NCBI GenBank assembly: GCA_027604505.1 | Contig: JADIIX010000057.1 | Span: forward strand, 62,971-126,970 | Origin: Gonapodya sp. JEL0774 | Taxonomy: Eukaryota; Monoblepharomycota; Monoblepharidomycetes; Monoblepharidales; Gonapodyaceae | DNA: 64,000 bases | Reading direction: 5' to 3' | Part shown: piece after piece, positions 48,290-60,184 of the stretch | Numbering within the stretch: position 1 is the stretch's first letter | Layout: every line of letters starts with the position of its first letter | The notes under the pieces: generated by a model | The model's input: only the letters and a program-made list of their open reading frames with translations | Databases searched by the model: none | What the model was told of the DNA's origin: nothing | Made by a program: the position numbers and the translations under genes

Positions 48290-51114
48290 TCAATCGACCT
48301 TTTTTGTAAGCTCGTCTTTCACCTTTCCTACCACCCCATCAGCGTCAAAGGCCATTCTCTCTCGTTTGACACGCTCCTCCGCTTCGTGAGCAATCTTCAT
48401 GTCTTTGGCCCTTTTGTTTGTGAGAGAGAGGTGCAAGTTCGTTAGCAATCGCATTCACACACACGACGCCCCACACATTGTTGAGCTCACTTGGACAACA
48501 ACTCTTCCAACGCCTTTTCAAAGGCCGAAACGAGCCTACCAGCGTCACCGTCGCTCCAAAGTTGTCCAGACTCCGCACGGTAATCGAAGTCCATGTTAAC
48601 TCCGAACGAAACGTGGCCCGCATATGTCAACACAGCCATCCCCACTCCATTGGGCATGCAAGGTATGAAAGCGATACTTTAAAGGGAGTGTTTGTTAATC
48701 CGATTTGTAAAATGATCGGTAATATCTGCTCACTAGCGTTCCATTTCCGTCCCAGCCCAATTTACGGCAGTCGCTGGTCCTGGTACGTTCGTGAGGCTAG
48801 ACGAGTTCATCATCAAGCAGAAAAAACAGTTTGATTTCCCAAATTCACAATTCGGGGTTTTGAGATGCAGTCCAACCACACTCACGGTCCAATAAGGAAA
48901 AATCGCCTGAGGATCCACGGCACCGTGGCAATGTGTGGTGGAAGATTCGGGAAAAAGTACGCGAGAAGCATGATGTAATAGTAGATGACTGTGTTGAATT
49001 GGTGGGGAACGTTGTCACAATAGACTGATCACATCACACCCAACCCCAAAAATCTTGGGATAATTCTTCCTGACACACAAGAGCCTCACTTGGTTCCAGA
49101 CTCTTCTTCATGCGATTCATCGTGTTGGAGCTTTAAACGTCACATTTGGCGATCCAAATGGATGCATCCATACGGAATAGAACTTAATTGACGGTGTTCC
49201 GAACATCTAAATAAAAAAAGACACTTGCACGACTTTGAGCATATCCACTGGGTCCACCACAAAGCCCTCGCTCCCTTTGCGAGTTTTAGAGGGAAGCGTC
49301 ACGTACCTGGCCATGCACGTCGGAATCAATGACTTCATCGATACGGACAATTCAAGACAAACTGCTTACCAGCCAGAGCTTTGGTTGGAAAGAGACAAGT
49401 CCGTTGGTGATCGCAGGGAAGCGGGTACCAAGTACGTGAAATTGTCATCCAGGAGATTTCCGCCCTCCATCAGGTAGTTTGACAATCCCACATTAACTGC
49501 TGTGAGAAGCAAATCATTGACGGTACATTTTAATGTGTCCTTTGCGAATTTTACATCCTTGAGCGGAATTTTCTTGGAGTACGATATCTGCAAATCCAAA
49601 TGTCGGTTCATCGGAAACAGACTGAGAGAATCACACAGTCTCACTTGCTTCTCCACAACAAATCCCCTTGGATTCCACATGGAGCGCCTCCGAGCGTAGA
49701 TAATAAGCAAAATGGTGTTCCATAGAGCGAAGAGCAGTCCCGTCAAAACCCCGTAGAACGCGAACAGGATGGTCATTGCTAGAGTTATAAGAGGAAGAGC
49801 ATACTTCTTGTACAGATTCTTGGGAGTTCTACCCTTGTCGCCATCAGCGTGAGAACCTCCATTCGAGAGGATGGAGTGTCCGTTGACATGAGCTGAAACG
49901 CCGTTTGAGATTCCATTCGTAGCAAGTGAGCCGCTGAAGTTTCCGTTCGCTTTCCTCTTGAGTGACTCCAATTCAGCTGATGTGTCGACCTTGCCATTTG
50001 TGTGCTTAGCGTGCTGGGAATTAAAGAGATTTCCCGCCTGGTACTGCAACGCCGAAAGATCGACTTCCTCATCGGGATTCGCGATCGGAGGTGGTAGTCC
50101 AGTGACAGGATCGAGGGCTGGCCACAAAGCGTTTTCATAAAATTTGAATCCCAAAGCAGCCTGACACAATGATTCTCGGCTCACTTGCGACATATGAGAG
50201 AAGAGCACGAATGAAACCTTGTATAATACAGAAATTACAAACATTTATAAAGGATTAAAGGATCAAGCAAATTGAGACAGAACTCACCTTGCCCGTCACC
50301 CGCAGCATGATGAGCAGGCCACCACAAGGCGCACTTCTCTCGACCGTCCTCTCTCAGTCCCTCCAGGTACACTGCTTTCCAAAGAGGTCTTGAATAGTCC
50401 CAACTCTCAGAGATGAGTTTGGAGCAAGCTTGCTGCAGCGCCCGGTCATCTCCTGGCTCGGCCTGCCATCAGAAGAAACTCAAATCTCGAAAGTCGCAGA
50501 AACGAGTGGTAAAATCCTACAATTTTGACAACCTGGAAGTGTCTTTCGATGTCGAACTCTTCATCGATTTCGAAGTAGGGACGACCAAATCGACGTAGCA
50601 GAAACGGACCGTCGTCGTTGCGGACGATTTTGGATATTACAGCGGCGCCATGTCTGTCAAATTCAATTCATTTTATCGTGGCTCTGTGAGACTTTCTTAC
50701 GTACTTGAAGAACAATTGTGAAAGTGAAGAACTCTCACCGGCGACAGTAGCCTGCAATCTGAGCCTTAACGAGATCCGGAGGGATCTTCTTTTCAAACAT
50801 ATATATTCCAGAGACTGTCATGCTCCACCATGGATTATCGAAATAGAGGAAAAGGCTATCAGCCTATCCCACCGAAGAAGATTCGCCATTGCATCTCGAA
50901 TGGACAAGCGTGTGCAGGCACAACGTACTCCAGTTAGATATCGAACATCTCCGATTCCCAACTTCTTCACGTACTCCTCGCCAACGTAAGGTGTAACAAA
51001 CGTGTCACGCAATTTGCGGAACCACCCAGGAAAGCGGTACTTGTTCGAGGTGCGTTTCTTTTCGTTCTCAATGAGCTCCTTCCACTGATTGGGTTTTGCA
51101 TCCATGTCAGACAT
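48290..51114 (-). CDS. Wax ester synthase/diacylglycerol acyltransferase (WS/DGAT) family acyltransferase
   Basis: Read right to left from ATG 51114 (MSDMDAKPNQ) to TGA 48292-48290 over about ten exons. Key pieces: FLYFDNPWWSM, SKIVRNDDGPFLLRRFGRP, SRPLWKAVYLEGL, and the active-site motif HHAAGDG near 50300 (HHxxxDG). A linker with two hydrophobic segments follows (KKYALPLITLAMTILFAFYG, LLFALWNTILLIIYA). The C-terminal DUF1298-type domain has IPLKDVKFAKDTLKCTVNDL, LVPASLRSP, TNVPGPATAVNWAG and MAVLTYAGHVSFGVN. A helical tail ends TKKVD. The family esterifies acyl-CoA to fatty alcohol or diacylglycerol at lipid droplets/ER; it is common in bacteria and plants. Linkage of the final exon (48290-48397) rests on a GCTAAC branch point. 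Confidence 0.88.
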
Positions 51115-51397
51115 GAGCGGACGAATTCGTTTGGGGATGTGAAGATTCTCTGGGGATGCAGGGTCGGAACGGGTTGCCGAGTTCGTATAATTCGGTAATC
51201 AGCTGATTTCGATGCTGACTCAGTCCTCATCCGCACAAGAGCCCATGAAGTGGTCCCTTCATTCCCTTTTCCTCTTTCCATCGTCAGGATTCTGCAATTC
51301 TAGTAGCTTGTTTAAGTTAATCATCATGTAAAGAATATTCATGACCAGTGCATGAGCAAAATGCAAAACTCTGTCCAACCACTTTGTATGTATTCCA

Positions 51398-52830
51398 TCA
51401 AGCACCCGCCACACTCTTGGAACCAGCCATTCTGGCTAGCCTTTCGTTCGTCAGCTCTTCGCGTTGGCTTGCGAGTACAGCTTCTACATCTCTTAGGAAA
51501 ATCTGTAGTTTGTAATCCCGAGGGTCACTCCCCAGTCGCAGTGGTGACCTTGACGGCACGACAAGACTCACCTTTGGAATCTTACCCCCGTCTGTGGATC
51601 CATCCAGACCTGGTAGATCGGTGATATTGCCGCATACAGGTTGGTTCCTGCTCCACTCTCCTTCATAACATCGCCTCTGCGAACGATATATGTATCGCCC
51701 AGGTCCTTCTTTCAGGTCGTCCATGAACGTGCCAGAGTAGATGTTAGACGTTGTGGCTATACATTGGGTGAAATGGAGATTTGAGCGACGTGATGGGATC
51801 AAAGATATGTTGGACATACTTCCCAAGGATACTTCCAGATCCCTACCTTCGACAAGTACACCCTGCCCATGTCTTTTCCCTCGCCGCCACTCACCCTCGA
51901 ACCGATCTCCGTTCACGTACGACATAGTACCCCACCCGTGTTGCATATCGTCACGCCACTCACCCTCATACCTGGCGCCGTCCGGGTAGAAAAAGGTGCC
52001 TTGACCGTTTCTCTGGTCGTGTGCCCAATAGCCTGCGTAAATCTTCGTGAGCGGGACCGGTTGTGGGGCTGGGGTATTGGAGTCTGTGTGTGGTCGAGGC
52101 TTGATCACTGGCCGGAGCGCCGGGGCGGTCGAGAGTTGGTTGAAGAGCTCTGTTGTTGCTTTCGTAGACAGTTTGAACATTTGCGCGGCGTCTTTGCTTT
52201 TAGGTGAACTCGGATTTGTCTCTCGAAATCCGCCCAAAGACTGTGTGGGAACCGAAAGTGTACCATATCCTGACCTCTGTCCTTCGATCCATCCTCCCTC
52301 ATAAACTGAGCCATCCTTCGCAGTCACTTGTATGCCATTTCCTGTCTTGCACGTGGGGACCCCGGGCCCGTGTGGTCAGTAGTCCGCCTTTCTGCATTTT
52401 TCTGTTCATCGAACCCACCGTGCTTCTTGTCGGCATGCCACTCTCCGAGGTATCGATCGCCGTTAGTGAAAAACACCATTCCATGAGTACCCTCCTTCTG
52501 TGCTAGGCGGTCTTTGACCTTCCAGCGAGCTGTCTCGCTGAGGTCAATGCAACCGATGAACAATTGATGGGTTCACCGTAGGATATTATTGTAAGTAAAA
52601 TGCGAACAGAGGGGAAAGTTTGTTCGATCTGCATGATACTTTTGTCCGGCAAAACTCGCAGTGAAAAGTGGGGGACTCCACCAGATATGAGGGACTCACA
52701 CTATGCCCTTGTGTCTCTCCAAAGTCAAGCTTCTTTTGAAAGGATTCTCCAAGTCGAAGCCTTCCTCTGCGAATGGTGACTTGTAAGGCTCAATTTCTGA
52801 TTGAGAAGTACTTGAGAAGAGTGTCGGCAT
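51398..52830 (-). CDS. MORN3: MORN repeat protein, MORN3-like (flagellar/ciliary type)
   Basis: Exons 52830-52700, 52537-52419, 52341-51847, 51756-51572 and 51502-51398 total exactly 344 residues. Seen: WKVKDRLAQKEGTHGMVFFT, then MORN units NGDRYLGEWHADKKHG, DGSVYEGGWIEGQRSGYG, IYAGYWAHDQRNGQG, DGARYEGEWRDDMQHGWG, NGDRFEGEWRRGKRHGQG and IYSGTFMDDLKEGPG, and a last one ending EGEWSRNQPVCGNITD. The spacing, the YGTLSVPTQ step between repeats 2 and 3 and the CGNITD-to-KIPK ending follow animal MORN3, a sperm protein. It is longer because of an insert of about 55 residues in that step. In a flagellated fungus an axoneme or basal-body role is likely. It shares a short divergent promoter with the EML gene. 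Confidence 0.88.
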
Positions 52831-53036
52831 TTTAGTTTGATGAGTGGGGAAAAGGAAGAACCAAAGACAACGAAGAAGTGTAAGAGACTGAATATGATAG
52901 AAGATATTAGGTGAAGAACGGCTTGGTTGGCGAAGGAATGCGAAGATCAGTTGTGCGTGATCTGATGAGTGTGAAGGCCCGATCAGCTCATTCACGCCCT
53001 CTGCCCGTCAGTAACAGATTTCGGTGATTCGTGGCG
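52831..53036. promoter_or_regulatory. Shared divergent promoter of MORN3 and EML genes
   Basis: 206 bp separate the two start codons, so one compact region must drive both. It contains an inverted repeat GATCA-(8 nt)-TGATC near 52948-52965 and an AGTAAC half-site near 53011, which resembles one arm of an RFX X-box; no full X-box is present. Confidence 0.5.
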
Positions 53037-56000
53037 ATGGGAGCTCTGTTATCTCTTTGCTTCGGCAAAGGAGGCGAAGTGTCCACGGAGCCACTGCAGC
53101 AGGACTCTGATGTAAAACAGGAGACGGCGGAAGACGAATCTCCGCGCAGCCGGGAGGAAAATCCTCTGGGTGAGTCTTGTCGTATTCTTCGATGCAGATG
53201 ACGCTACATATTTAATCCCGGGCTTTGATTCGTCATCGTGGCGCCCCGCATGCGCGCAACTGGTGTGGCCTTCGTATGAATGTGATTTGACACCTCCGTC
53301 ATTCACAGATATTGAAAATGAAGTCCCGTCCACTTTTTCCATCTATACTCTCCTCTCGGAGGCTGCCGACAAGTTCTGGCCGGCCCCGTCAAAATTCAAC
53401 ACCAACGTTTTTGAATCACTTCTCGCCCCAACTGAATACGTCAAACCGCCAGCCACTGAGCCCGAAGAATCACTCGAGCCGGAGCATATCTATGGCTTTC
53501 GTAGTCGGGATACGCGTGGGAATCTGTTCTATATGTGCGCGAATCCGTCAAACGGAAGTCAATATGCACAGTCCGTGGCTTTCTCGGCTGGTACATTCGG
53601 GGTCGTCCACAATCTTCAACATAGCACGCAGACAATGTTCAATCACCACCAGAGAGAAGTGACGTGCACGTGTCTCCATCCGGATCCTGGGACAATCGCT
53701 ACTGCGGAACTTGGTGTAGCTCCCGTCATCCATGTCTGGTCCGTGGAATTGAGCCAGGAGGCTGGAAGTTCTGGAAATAGCCTTGCACAATTGAATTCCA
53801 CTTTGACTCCGTCAATCCCGGTTGCCGCAGCCGCAATACCAGAGAATGGCCGAACAAAGCGACTCTCAACATTGGCCCTGCCGGAGAACCTCGACGGAGT
53901 GACAGCTATGATATTCACAAAGGACGGGAATTGGCTTATTGTCGCTGGATTTAGTGTTGACGTTGATGTTACACCCGTACGTTCATCTTTCCGGGAGTGC
54001 CCCTGATTGTAACTACGAGAACTTCACAAAACCTTCGGTACCGGTACCTCAGATCTACGTTTTCGACTGGCGGCGATCAGAGAAGGCCCCAGTGATGGTT
54101 CAAGGACACAACGATCGTGTATGGGAGCCACTTTGTCTCGTTATCTCGCGCGCCCACACACTAACCGATTCGCTCGAAAGATATTCTCCGTCATCTGCAA
54201 CCCATTTAATCGCCGCGAGTTTGTCACTGTGGGCGTCCGCCACATAAAATTCTGGAAGATTGAGACTGGTATCATGTCCGATAAGAGTTTGGTTGTCGGG
54301 GAGGACGGTCACACCGGAAAAGGAGTGACACAGGTGAGATATGTCGTTGCATATGCCGCACGGCTTTTTGCATTGTATCTCCGAGAAGTAAACTCAAATT
54401 ATGCGCTGTCAATGCTTAGACATTTTTCAGCGGGTGTTTTACAAAGCAGAAAATTCTTGTGACTGGGTCAGCCATTGGGGATGTGGTCTTTTGGAAAAAT
54501 GGAAGTAAGATTGCTGACGTAACGAGCGCACACAAAGTGGTTACTTGTTTCTCTGTAAAAAGAAGTGGATTGCGTCCTTCTCACCTGTCTCTCAACCCAA
54601 ATTAGGGTCCCATATATTCAATCGTCCCTCTCGACAATCCCGGTGGATTTGTCACAGGTGGCCAAGACGGACGTATTATTGTCTGGTCTGATCCTTCTGC
54701 TCTGAACGGGCCAACACAGATGTCTGAAATCAAATTTGAAGGTTCTGGTGGCATACGATCTCTGGATGTTGGTGCTCTCGGTGGGATCTGGTGGGGTTGG
54801 GGGGACAACTTCTCCCGACGAGCGAGCAAAGTGATCACCAACATGGCCGTCGCCAAGAGGAAATCCATAGACGTCACGGGCCTCGCGTCACCACTCGGCT
54901 TCCCAGCACTCACAGCCGGGCAGCGAGCCTCGGAAGCCGATGTAGGCACACACTCTCCGCAACCGTCCTCCCCGGTGTCTGTTGATGGGTCACGTCCAGG
55001 GACTCCCGCACCTGGAGCACCTTTGACCGTACGCAATGCTATATTGGTCGGTTGTGGAGATTCAACCATTTGGGAAGTGCAAGGCTTTCGTGACGACAGC
55101 AAGGTGTTGGTGATGGAAGCACATTCCACCATGCGGGGAGCGGAGGTGTGGGGATGCGCTGTGCACCCGGTGGATAGCGATAGATTCGCAACAGCAGGTA
55201 TACAACTGAATCATGTTTATGTGGTGATCGGATCATCTCGTCGAGCCAACGACCCTTCCACCTTCAGGGGATGACGGATGGGTAAAAGTGTGGACTGTGA
55301 GCGGAAAGGGGGTAATGCATCGAAGAAATCTCGGAATTAAGCTACGGTCATGTGCTTGGCATCCCGCGGGCAAGTCACTTGCCATTGGCACCGATGATGG
55401 AAGCGTGAGATCCAACTGAGTCTCGGTTGGTGGATGATCTCTTATTTCGATCGCGGTTTTGCCTCAGTTCTTGGTGTTGACCGAGAATCTAGATGTTGCT
55501 GTTACACCCATAAAGAACCGACTCGCTACCATTCATGTTCTTTCATACTCCCCCGATGGGCGATTCCTCGCCGTTGGATGCCACGACAATTTCTTGGACG
55601 TGTATGCCGTGGAGGGCGAGAACGGCTGGTATCAGCGAGTTACCTGCTGCAGAGTGAGAATAAATTTATATGCACACGAGAATTCTCTATGATATTATAC
55701 TTTCATTTGCAGGGCCACTGGAGCTTCGTCAGTCAAGTGGATTGGTCACAAGACTCATCAAAACTCCGCTCAAATAGTGGAGATAACGAAGTTCTTTTTT
55801 GTGAGTTCTTGACGCCTTGGAGTGCCCTGAGCAGTCTGAAACAATGAGTACTTTGCAAGGGGTCGTCACACTTGGTGAAGTCATGGATACCGACGCGGCC
55901 CTATTCCGTGACGTCAAATGGGCAAAATCGACGTGCCCTATACAATGGGGCACGAAAGGAGTCTACGGAGGCAAGATTGGCTCGACAGGGGAACGTGATG

Positions 56001-56392
56001 TGCGACTAAATTACTGCGATGTGAGTTTAAGACGTCAGTGGGTACCCACAGATACTGAGTGGCCCGATTTCGATTGGAATCAGGTGGTCTGTTGTGATCG
56101 AAGTGGTTCGGATCCAGAGAACCCCGAGTCAGGTTTACTGGCAGTGGGTGATGTCGATGGGCGTGCGCATCTGTTTCGTTTCCCAACTTGCCACGATGAG
56201 GTTGGTTCCTTTCAGGCGTTCGCTTAATCCTATACACCAGTGATATATCCATGCTCTAACCAGATGCCCTGCAAGACGTATGCCAGTCATGGGGGATTTG
56301 TTTCTAATGCGCGGTTCTCATGTGATGGGAAGATTCTAATCACAGTCGGAGGGTTAGATGGCTGTATAACTCAATGGCGTCTCTCCGACTAG
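53037..56392 (+). CDS. EML/EMAP-like WD40 protein with N-terminal acylation motif
   Basis: Exon 1 is 53037-53169, exon 2 53309-about 53954, exon 3 54053-54118, exon 4 54181-54333, with later exons ending at TAG 56390-56392. The protein begins MGALLSLCFGKG, which fits N-myristoylation (G2, S6) plus a palmitoylatable Cys8. Next comes a HELP-like element (EPEHIYGFRSRDTRGNLFYM), then a long series of EML-type WD units: HHQREVTCTCLHPDPGTIAT, ICNPFNRREFVTVG, KILVTGSAIGDVVFWKNG, VGCHDNFLDVYAVEG, HWSFVSQVDWSQDSSKLRSN and the end HGGFVSNARFSCDGKILITV. The DAALFRDVKWAKSTCPIQWG and GDVDGRAHLFRFPT pieces are diagnostic of EML proteins. EMLs bind microtubules through a tandem propeller. Some internal exon borders are approximate. 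Confidence 0.88.
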
Positions 56393-56581
56393 ATATGTAC
56401 ATATATATATCTATATCTATAACTTGCTTAAATATGAAAGTGACATCACTGATTTTCTGCAGATAGCCCAGCAGGGTTCCACTACATACCTGAAGAATTG
56501 ATCCAACCCTTATTTCACCGATCATCATAAATAATTAATAAGTCTGTGTCCGTTCTTCCGCCACCGGATCGAGACCTCATC

Positions 56582-59500
56582 ATGAACAGCAGTGAAGCCC
56601 GAGTAGTGGCGGACTTACAGCAACCACCTCCTCAATCATCTCCGACGATGGCTATGGATGTGCCCGTAACTCATTCTTCTCTGGGAACTTCCGACGGCAT
56701 TCCTGCTGAAACTCCCATCGGGGCTGCTGCAGAAGCAGCAGCAGTAAGCAATCCAGCTGTGAAGGAGGCGCCGAAAGACAAGGATGGTGCAACCTCAGAC
56801 GATGCCAAATCCGGTGGTGGAACTGGAGAATCACAACAGCTCATATTAGGCCGCTACGCTCCCCAGAAAGTACTAGGACAAGGATCATATGCAAAGGTTT
56901 GTGGTCGTATGTGGTGATTGTGGATAACGTTTGACCTCTTCCTTCCAAATCAAGGTAAAACTGGCTATTGATATTGAGACGAAGCAAAAGGTCAGTGGAT
57001 CCTTGTTGAGCATTGATGCCCTTTCGTAATAATTAAAGGACTGGTGGCATGGTTGTATGCGGCTCACGACAGGTTGCCGTCAAGCTCTTCGATAAAACGC
57101 AAATAACAAAGCCATCGCAGGTCAAACGTCTGAAGCGAGAGGTTAGGTGCGTGATATGAAGCGGATGAAGCGTCTCGGGCTTGCTATCGTTTTCCTTGTG
57201 ACCCACATCCGTCTGGTACTCAAGACTACTTAAACTGCTCAATCATCCTCACATCATAAAACTCTACGAGGTTGGTGAGACAGAAGACAGGGTCATTCTT
57301 ATCATGGAATACGTTGCTGGGGGAGAACTCTTCGACTACATTGTTGCAGCGGAGAAAGTTCCCGAGAAGACAGCGAGAAAGTTGTTCCGGCAGATGGTTT
57401 CTGCCTTGGAATACTGTCATCGATCGCAGATTATCCATCGGGGTATGTGATTTATCCAGCGTCTATATTCGTTCCAATTATCAACTAAATTGGGTTTGAT
57501 TACAGATTTGAAACCCGAGAATGTCCTTTTGGACAGCGAAGGAAACGTGAAGATCGCAGGTAATTCATACATGCGAAACTGAATACAACTTCCAACCGCT
57601 CAATGGCCCCCTCCTTTCTCTGTAGATTTTGGCTTCGTTTCCCTCTTTGACAAATATAATCGACTGGAGACCCATTGCGGATCACCTTACTATAGTTCCC
57701 CAGAAGTGGTGCTGGGAAAGAAATATATTGGCCCCGAACTAGACATTTGGAGCTTAGGTGTGTTATGACTTTCTATCTGGCCATATTGTCTGCCTGACGG
57801 GGTGCTTTTTGGTCAGGGGTTTGCTTGTATGCTTTACTGTCCAGTCGTGTCCCGTTTCATGGTAAGGAACTTAAAGAGACCCAGGACAAAATCACCCGCG
57901 GGAAGTACGAGACACCAGCATACTTCTCTGCTACTGCAAAGGATCTTGTGCGCCGAATGCTGGAAGTGGACCCAACTCGCAGGATATCGATAGCGGATGT
58001 TGCCAAGCACCCATGGGTTTGCGAAGGGCACTCCGGTCCTCCGGAGAGCCTTCTTCCAGAGAGACCAGCAGTTGCTGAAGTTGTTCCAGAGGTGATTGGG
58101 AAGATGGCAGCATTTGGTTTCAAAGATTCGATTGCGGCAGAAGCTAAAATCAAAGTATGCGAATGTCACGTGTGCGCTATATATTTACAAGTTCTGATAA
58201 CAGCTTACCCTTCTCAGAAAGCACCAAATAGCGCAGAATTTGCGCTGTACTATCTCATTCGAGTGAGTGTGCACTTGTCTATGGCCTGATGGACTTTCGG
58301 CGTTCCCGACTAAATTTTGACAATACAGGAGCAAATGATGCGATCGGGCAAACTTAAGCTAAAACAGGAGGACAAGCCGGCATCGGAAGTTGCCCAATCT
58401 GCTCGAATGCCTAACCAGGATTCCAGTACGCTCACTCGACGGCGTGCTAACTCTCAGCCTCCATCTCCACTGCGCACCGCGGAACTTGCGGCAGCGGGAG
58501 GGGCTCTTTTCGAAGTGCCCACGTCCGCAGACGATGACGATGTTATTGCGAAGGATGATGATGCAGAATCAGCAGAGAGCCGCAAATCCAATCAAGGTCT
58601 CGGTTCGAATGGGCCTGGCTCCTCACTGACGATGCCACTTCCCAACCGCAGACGCGCGAGGAGCATGGGCGTTACCGAAAGCTCGAAGGAAACCCGTGTA
58701 ACTACGGCAAGTGAAAAGGCTGGGTCAATGGGATCGTCGACTGTGCCGCGATCCATGGGTACCCAGCCGCTCCCCGCATCGCTACCGGGTGAGGATGCGG
58801 AGGCATCATCACAATCCTCGGAGGACATGACGAAGAAAACGAAACCTTGGTATAAAAGGATTTCGTGGTCAGCAAAGAAGAAGAAGGCTGTGGGAAGCGG
58901 CATTGTTGACGGTGGTGGCCTTCAGAAACAAGATTCTACAGCTGATTCGCGGTCTGCAACAACTGATTCTCGATCGGTTGCAAGTGATTCTCGCTCTGCC
59001 GGCACTCTGCCTGACTCCGAGGATACCACTACCACACGAAATCCCGCCGCCAGTTCTTCTCGGGCCTTACCTATTCCAAGAGACGCACAAGTGTCAATGC
59101 ATCTATCTCTTCAGCGGCCATCGCGCCCATCTGGAAATGCACCTCGTCCAAAATCGCTATTGGAAGCCCAAATGCCTTCCACCGCGTTCAATCAGGCACC
59201 AGCACCAGCTGGGCTCGCGCAACCAACAGAACTTCTTAATGCATACAGTACAACCATCAGTACTTATGAATCTCGCGATGAAATGGCGAGTGGATATTGG
59301 ACCCCCAGTGAAGCATCAAACGCTCAAGCGGCGGATCCGAAGACACTTACACAGCGCCTTTTGAGTGTTAGCACGATGCCTAGAAGAAGGAAGTCCAGTG
59401 GCGCTGGGAGCACGCATGCGAACGTATACAACAGCAGTGCCTTTGGACTTCCTGCAGGTGCGGAAGGAAGGGCGGGAAAAGAGGAGCAGGAGGAGTCATC

Positions 59501-60075
59501 TTCGACTCTACCTCCACTACCAATGTCTTCTACTCTTGGAAGGGCCCATTCAAGGCAGCGATCAACTTCTAACCCAGTTTCTTATGCTCGGGATACAGAT
59601 ATCCTCATGCCTATCCACAAGCAAGTGAGCATCTTGTTTCGTGTTTGTTGAAGGCTCGCCTAGAGTCGCTTTTGTTTGCGCAGACACCCGGCACTGCCCT
59701 TGTTGTGGAGCCCAAGAAGTCCTCTCACCTGTCACAATCTTTGCGAAAAGCACTAAAATCCCTTGGTGTCGGATGGACTAATGGGGTCCCCATGCCGGGC
59801 CCGGAAGCCGAAAATTGCTATAGGCTCGTGTGTAGGCGGGACCCGGAAGGTGACGAAGGTGTTCTCGAATTTGAATCTGAGATGTACCAGATCCAGGTAA
59901 AGATCGGAAATGGGTTGAATCCATCCCCCCGCAACCGCCAAACGTCCTAAAATCTTATTTCTCTGTCACTTCCCAGGAAACCGGCCAGGTCGGTCTCCTC
60001 CTTCGCAGAATAAACGGTGATTTTGTTGAATACCAAGATCTCTGTCGGGAGCTTGTGGTAATACTGAGCCAATAA
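56582..60075 (+). CDS. Ser/Thr protein kinase, MARK/PAR-1-like (CAMKL), with UBA-like and KA1-like regions (kinase 1)
   Basis: Eleven exons (56582-56896, 56955-56990, 57073-57146, 57225-57442, 57506-57559, 57626-57757, 57817-58154, 58218-58262, 58329-59624, 59654-59896, 59977-60075) total exactly 949 residues. Kinase domain about residues 93-350: [12 protein letters not shown], catalytic Lys in [23 protein letters not shown] as ADFGFVSLF, activation loop [18 protein letters not shown]-like segment follows ([28 protein letters not shown]). A long Ser-rich spacer contains three DSRS units near 58930-58995. A C-terminal KA1-like fold ends the protein (EVGVLL-type [17 protein letters not shown]). 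All catalytic residues are present. MARK-type kinases control polarity and microtubules. Neighbouring kinase 2 is its paralogue. Confidence 0.9.
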
Positions 60076-60184
60076 ATTAAATGCCTAGTAAAATAGTCTT
60101 GTAGAGATTATTATGTGAAATATAGAATTCACCGAAGCACTCTCTTCTGGCGTTTTGCTCGATCAACAATGTTTGCAGGAACAA

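Noticed and set aside
52990-53036. Full RFX X-box in the MORN3/EML promoter
   Set aside because: Only one half-site-like AGTAAC is seen; no GTNRCC partner at the right distance.
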